A program made the translations under genes and the position numbers. Source: Roseivirga misakiensis (lineage in GTDB: Bacteria; Bacteroidota; Bacteroidia; Cytophagales; Cyclobacteriaceae). Taken from it: a stretch of 64,000 nt of DNA. The stretch is from the NCBI RefSeq assembly GCF_001747105.1, contig NZ_MDGQ01000003.1:1116001-1180000 (forward strand), written 5' to 3'. Shown here one piece after another: positions 60,898-64,000 of this stretch. Under the pieces are notes generated by a model. That model worked only from the letters and a program-made list of their open reading frames with translations. It had not been told where the DNA came from and ran no database searches. Position 1 is the first letter of the stretch. Each line of letters opens with the position of its first letter.

Positions 60898-61326
60898 TCA
60901 AATGTGAAGCAAAGATAAAGAGTCTTCTTCTCTTTTGGTCATCTCTTTTTGTTCTTCAGGTGACTTGTCGTTTTGACCCAACAGATGAAGTAAGCCATGG
61001 ACCATAACCCTGTGTAGTTCATGCTCAAATTGGGCGTCTTGTTTAGAAGCGTTGTCTTTAACTCGATCTAGAGAAATAAATAGGTCAGCAGAAATTGGAG
61101 CTGAGAGGTCATCGCGATTATCAAACGTGATGATGTCAGTAAAGTAATCGTGATTTAGGTATTGTTGGTTGACGTCTAGTAAATAGTTGTCTGAACAATA
61201 TATGTAATTCAGAGCATCAATGGTTTGACCGTTTGACGCGGAAACGTCATGAAGCCATTGTCGTATAATCTTTTTGTGTTTGAGTTCGAAGTTGACTTCT
61301 TCAGTAAAGAAGTTGATCTCTGGCAT
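60898..61326 (-). CDS. ybeY: Endoribonuclease YbeY (16S rRNA maturation)
   Basis: A 142-residue UPF0054-family metalloprotein needed for 16S rRNA 3'-end maturation and ribosome quality control. The metal site is seen in MVHGLLHLLGQNDK: His110 and His114 are present, but the third position of the usual HGxLHLxGYDH motif is Lys121. I recall Bacteroidota relatives with a similar pattern, so this is probably lineage-typical rather than a defect. It lies three bases after the RsbW-like gene. Confidence 0.9.
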   Translation of the reverse strand: MPEINFFTEEVNFELKHKKIIRQWLHDVSASNGQTIDALNYIYCSDNYLLDVNQQYLNHDYFTDIITFDNRDDLSAPISADLFISLDRVKDNASKQDAQFEHELHRVMVHGLLHLLGQNDKSPEEQKEMTKREEDSLSLLHI

Positions 61327-61329
61327 TAA

Positions 61330-61731
61330 TTAACTAAGGTAGAATGTGAGTTGTAAGTTTCGCCCCTCTTGTTGAAAGTCTACTTCGTCAGCTAAATGCT
61401 TGATTAGGAAAATCCCCCGGCCACCAACGTTTTCAATGTTCTCTGGGGCTGTTGGGTCTGGTAATTCGTGATGGTCGAATCCTGCACCTTCATCACTGAT
61501 ATTAAAAACTATTTGTTCGTCGCTTAAATTGGCATTTAAGGAGACAAGTTTGTCTTTATCTAATTTGTTTCCGTGTATGATGGCATTATTGACAGATTCT
61601 ATCACTGCGATCATGATATTTCCATAAAGGTCATCTGTCAAGCTGTATACTTCTTTGGCGTTATCAACAAAGCTCTCGACGATGCGGATATTTTCGACCA
61701 TGGACGGTATCTGGATACTAATGTTCTTCAT
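61330..61731 (-). CDS. RsbW-like HATPase (serine-kinase/anti-sigma type)
   Basis: A 133-residue ATPase of the HATPase_c_2 class. Motifs: N-box VIESVNNAIIHGN, D-x-G box ISDEGAGFDH and G-box GGRGIFLIKHLAD. Its length fits an RsbW/SpoIIAB-like protein kinase that phosphorylates an anti-sigma antagonist. No antagonist (STAS) gene or partner sigma factor is adjacent, so it could work in a partner-switching system encoded elsewhere. It lies 9 bases after the DUF4175 gene. Confidence 0.85.
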   Translation of the reverse strand: MKNISIQIPSMVENIRIVESFVDNAKEVYSLTDDLYGNIMIAVIESVNNAIIHGNKLDKDKLVSLNANLSDEQIVFNISDEGAGFDHHELPDPTAPENIENVGGRGIFLIKHLADEVDFQQEGRNLQLTFYLS

Positions 61732-61740
61732 TGAAAGTGA

Positions 61741-64000
61741 TCAATTGTTTTCCTTAATCTTCTTAAAGTATTTACTGGTTTCCTTCTTGTAGTAGGGATT
61801 GAGTTTTGCTGGAATAGTTCTTAATAGTTCTATCTCTTTTTCTTTAGCTTTTAAATACTCATTAAGTGACTCAGGAATGGAAAGTTCGTAGTTCTCGGCA
61901 CTACGGCCTTTTCTTTCATCATCCTCACCTCTCTCTTGAATGGAGTTTTCAGCTTCAAGTAGCCTTGTTAACATTTCTTGTTGGCGCTGAACAGTTTCAT
62001 CAGTAATATTCTTATTGATTAAATCCCATTCGTTTTCTTCCATCTGATCGATCAACTTATCGATCTTCTCGCCCAATTTATTTCCATCAAGTCCGGTTTC
62101 AAAATTTTCGAGTGCATTTCTTAACCTTTCTTGCTGTGATGCTAATTGAGCCAATTCTTCTGAGAGCTGCCGTCCAGTTTTTCCACTTTCTTTAAGCTCT
62201 TTAATCTGTTCGCTTAATTGTCGCTGTAGATCACTAAGACCGCCCATTTGTGGCTTATTTTTGTTTCCTTTCTTTCCGTTACCAGGGCTCATCATTTGAT
62301 TAGCCATTTGTTCTTGCATTTGTTGAACAATATCATCTAACAAAAGAGCTAAGTTATTAATAGAAGTCATTGCAAATTGCTGTTTACCAACGGCTTGACT
62401 GATTCTCTTTTCTTTCAGCGTTTCTACCGCACCTGACATTTGAAAATTCATAGCGGCTAACTCTTTCATTACAAAAGAGGAGATTTGAAATACTCTTTGT
62501 GATAAAGAGACTAAACTATCCTGGATAATTTTCGAGTCATCCTGTAGTTTGAGCTGGTCTTGAGATAGTTTAACATAGCGAGGGTCACTTTGCCGAATCT
62601 CCTTGAACTCATTCATCAAGTTTTCTTGGTTAAACGAAAGCGTCACAAGGTTATCGACTAGGTCTCTAAGGTGCTCTAGGTTTTCTTGTTGTTGTTCCAT
62701 TTGAGCGGCACTCTGCATGTTTTCAAGGCTTTGTTTTAGCTCTTGCATCTTACCAGTGGCTCGTTTCTGGGATTTAGCTGCGTTTTGTCTGCTTTGTGAT
62801 TGCTTTTGCTGTCCTTCTTTAGATTCTTGTTCCTCTCCCTGCTCACCTTCTTCGTTCTCCTCTTCTTTTTCACCGTTTTCTTCCTCGCTACTTTCTTCCT
62901 CCAAGGATTCTTGAGCTTTTTCCTGCTCTTCCTTAATGTCTTCTAACTGTTCATCTAGATCGTCAGGTAGCGGGTCTGGGTTTTTTCTCTCTTGATTAAG
63001 TTCTTCCAGTTTTTTGAGTTCCTCTTCTAATTTTTCTAAGTCTTCAAGCGCTTTTTCTTGTTCGTCAGCCAATTCTTCATTGCTCTTTTCCCCAGATTCT
63101 GTCTCTTTAGAGAGCTCCTCTTGGTCTTCGATTTCTTCTTCAAGATCCTCAATGCTATTTTCTAGCTTTTTGTCGAACTCCAGTTTTTTAAACAACTCAA
63201 GCGTTCTTTCAAGGTCTTCTTCAAGGTTTTGACTGTTTTCTCTCAAGTCTTGCATTTGATCCCTAAACTCCTCAATATCAGCGTTTTCTTCGAGTAGTTC
63301 TCTGAGTTCATCATACATTTTCTTCAACTCATCGTCAAGAACATTATTCATAATGTCTTGAAGCTGCTTCATCTTTTGTTTAAGCTCTTCACTTTGCGGC
63401 TGAAACTGATTTTGCTTTGAATTATTCAGTTCATTCTCTTTTTTCAGTTGCTCCATCTGTTGCGCGAGCTTCTCTTTTTGATCAAGAATCTCCTGCATTA
63501 GCTTTTCATCCTGCCAATCCATTTCCTTCTTGGTTTTTAAGCGTTCATCAGCTTCTTCGATCTTTCGGTTAAGTTCTTCCGCTTGCTTTAGACTTTCATC
63601 AACCTTTTGCTGAATTTGTTGACTGCTCTTTTCGATTTCTTCCTCGAGCTCTTCTTTTGAAGGAATTTTGAAACTGTATGTCGCACTTCTGTTAGTTTTC
63701 GACCCATTAACTGCATCATTATCAGATATTTGCATGTAATATTTCAGCTCGCTACCAGCTTGAATTTTAGCAGAATCTAATGTGAAAATGTGATAGTAAC
63801 TCTGATCGTTTAATGACTTATTAATCGGTATGCTGATAAATTCATAATTAGAATCGTCGTATGAATAGTGGAAGGTAAGTCTGTTGAAACCATAGTCATC
63901 TTTGATTTTTCCGCCCAGTACAACGTTCTTATAAAGTACTGTGTCTTGGAATTGATCTAGGTTAATTTCTGGAAACCGATCTTTTATCACTTCTACTTGA
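61741..64000 (-). CDS. DUF4175-family coiled-coil membrane-associated protein (5' end outside window)
   Basis: The C-terminal 750 or so residues of a larger protein; the frame is open to the right edge (an internal GTG at 63990 is not a convincing start). A beta-rich N-terminal part in the window (about 1-110) is followed by a very long Glu/Gln/Lys-rich coiled coil (about 115-700), with low-complexity acid stretches, and a conserved tail. The family in Bacteroidota usually starts with transmembrane helices that are missing here. Function is unknown; the antisense strand shows serine-rich frames that are artefacts of the biased composition. Confidence 0.8.
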   Translation of the reverse strand, partial: QVEVIKDRFPEINLDQFQDTVLYKNVVLGGKIKDDYGFNRLTFHYSYDDSNYEFISIPINKSLNDQSYYHIFTLDSAKIQAGSELKYYMQISDNDAVNGSKTNRSATYSFKIPSKEELEEEIEKSSQQIQQKVDESLKQAEELNRKIEEADERLKTKKEMDWQDEKLMQEILDQKEKLAQQMEQLKKENELNNSKQNQFQPQSEELKQKMKQLQDIMNNVLDDELKKMYDELRELLEENADIEEFRDQMQDLRENSQNLEEDLERTLELFKKLEFDKKLENSIEDLEEEIEDQEELSKETESGEKSNEELADEQEKALEDLEKLEEELKKLEELNQERKNPDPLPDDLDEQLEDIKEEQEKAQESLEEESSEEENGEKEEENEEGEQGEEQESKEGQQKQSQSRQNAAKSQKRATGKMQELKQSLENMQSAAQMEQQQENLEHLRDLVDNLVTLSFNQENLMNEFKEIRQSDPRYVKLSQDQLKLQDDSKIIQDSLVSLSQRVFQISSFVMKELAAMNFQMSGAVETLKEKRISQAVGKQQFAMTSINNLALLLDDIVQQMQEQMANQMMSPGNGKKGNKNKPQMGGLSDLQRQLSEQIKELKESGKTGRQLSEELAQLASQQERLRNALENFETGLDGNKLGEKIDKLIDQMEENEWDLINKNITDETVQRQQEMLTRLLEAENSIQERGEDDERKGRSAENYELSIPESLNEYLKAKEKEIELLRTIPAKLNPYYKKETSKYFKKIKENN

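Noticed and set aside
62717-63232. Serine-rich plus-strand frames opposite the DUF4175 coiled coil
   Set aside because: Reverse complement of Glu-rich codons gives Ser/Phe-rich frames; there is no independent coding signal.
1-64000. CRISPR arrays, tRNA or rRNA genes, insertion sequences or prophage
   Set aside because: Reading both strands by eye gave no regularly spaced repeats, cloverleaf sequences or transposase/integrase frames; a tool search could still find subtle cases.
1-64000. Frequent CGATCG hexamers, reminiscent of cyanobacterial HIP1
   Set aside because: They lack the flanking G and C of HIP1 and appear scattered in coding DNA; no count was made.

Overview
The window reads as chromosomal DNA of a marine-type Bacteroidota, most likely of the order Cytophagales (Roseivirga/Fulvivirga/Reichenbachiella-like). 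The evidence is the gene families: LytS/LytTR pairs, a TonB-dependent receptor with a carboxypeptidase-like N-terminal domain, a DUF6427 membrane protein, a 3-hydroxyacyl-CoA dehydrogenase/enoyl-CoA hydratase fusion in dehydrogenase-first order, TPR-CHAT proteins and a DUF4175 coiled-coil protein. Intergenic DNA is AT-rich and Shine-Dalgarno sequences are weak. The genus is inferred, not shown. I saw no tRNA, rRNA, CRISPR array, insertion sequence or prophage.

Layout. 1-8.3 kb: 3' end of uvrA, a 315-bp gap with two structured elements, an NDH-2 NADH dehydrogenase, a LytS/LytTR two-component pair, an MscS channel, a voltage-gated K+ channel with a zinc-ribbon tail, a hemolysin III/TrhA protein and rluD. 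8.4-20 kb: mostly minus-strand housekeeping genes (DM13 protein, radA, SNF2 helicase, LolC/FtsX-like permease, rbfA, then rpiB-tatC-glyA, and a lone receiver protein). 20.2-24.9 kb: an ECF sigma factor, a membrane TPR protein placed like an anti-sigma factor, and a convergent secreted TPR-CHAT protease. 25-29.3 kb: an SRPBCC-like protein, a secreted two-domain retropepsin-PDZ protein and a large secreted zinc metalloprotease. 29.4-33.8 kb: an apparent biosynthetic group of flavoprotein, UbiA prenyltransferase, type III polyketide synthase and methyltransferase. 33.8-38.3 kb: nitroreductase, TonB receptor, Rieske protein, DUF418 protein. 38.3-41 kb: divergent glycosylasparaginase and GH20 hexosaminidase, both with export signals. 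41-44.7 kb: a second retropepsin-PDZ protein, unknown secreted proteins, YccF and a small XRE regulator. 45.2-51.1 kb: a MarR-headed beta-oxidation operon. 51.2-56.1 kb: an SLBB polysaccharide-export protein, a small protein and a TPR protein. 56.1-64 kb: a DnaA-box-bearing gap, an Ig-like lipoprotein, a methyltransferase, mnmG, two parS sites, ybeY, an RsbW-like ATPase and a truncated DUF4175 protein.

Three regions stand out. (1) Two near-perfect parS centromere sites between mnmG and ybeY, and an AT-rich gap 4.4 kb away with two consensus DnaA boxes and several one-mismatch boxes, suggest that the window contains or borders the replication origin. (2) The sigma factor / membrane TPR / TPR-CHAT locus has the parts and predicted topology of an envelope signalling cascade in which a CHAT protease might act on an anti-sigma factor. 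(3) The type III PKS-UbiA-flavoprotein-methyltransferase group predicts a prenylated, methylated phenolic or quinone product that I cannot match to a known compound. The nested inverted repeats upstream of the NADH dehydrogenase may be an undescribed cis-regulatory RNA.
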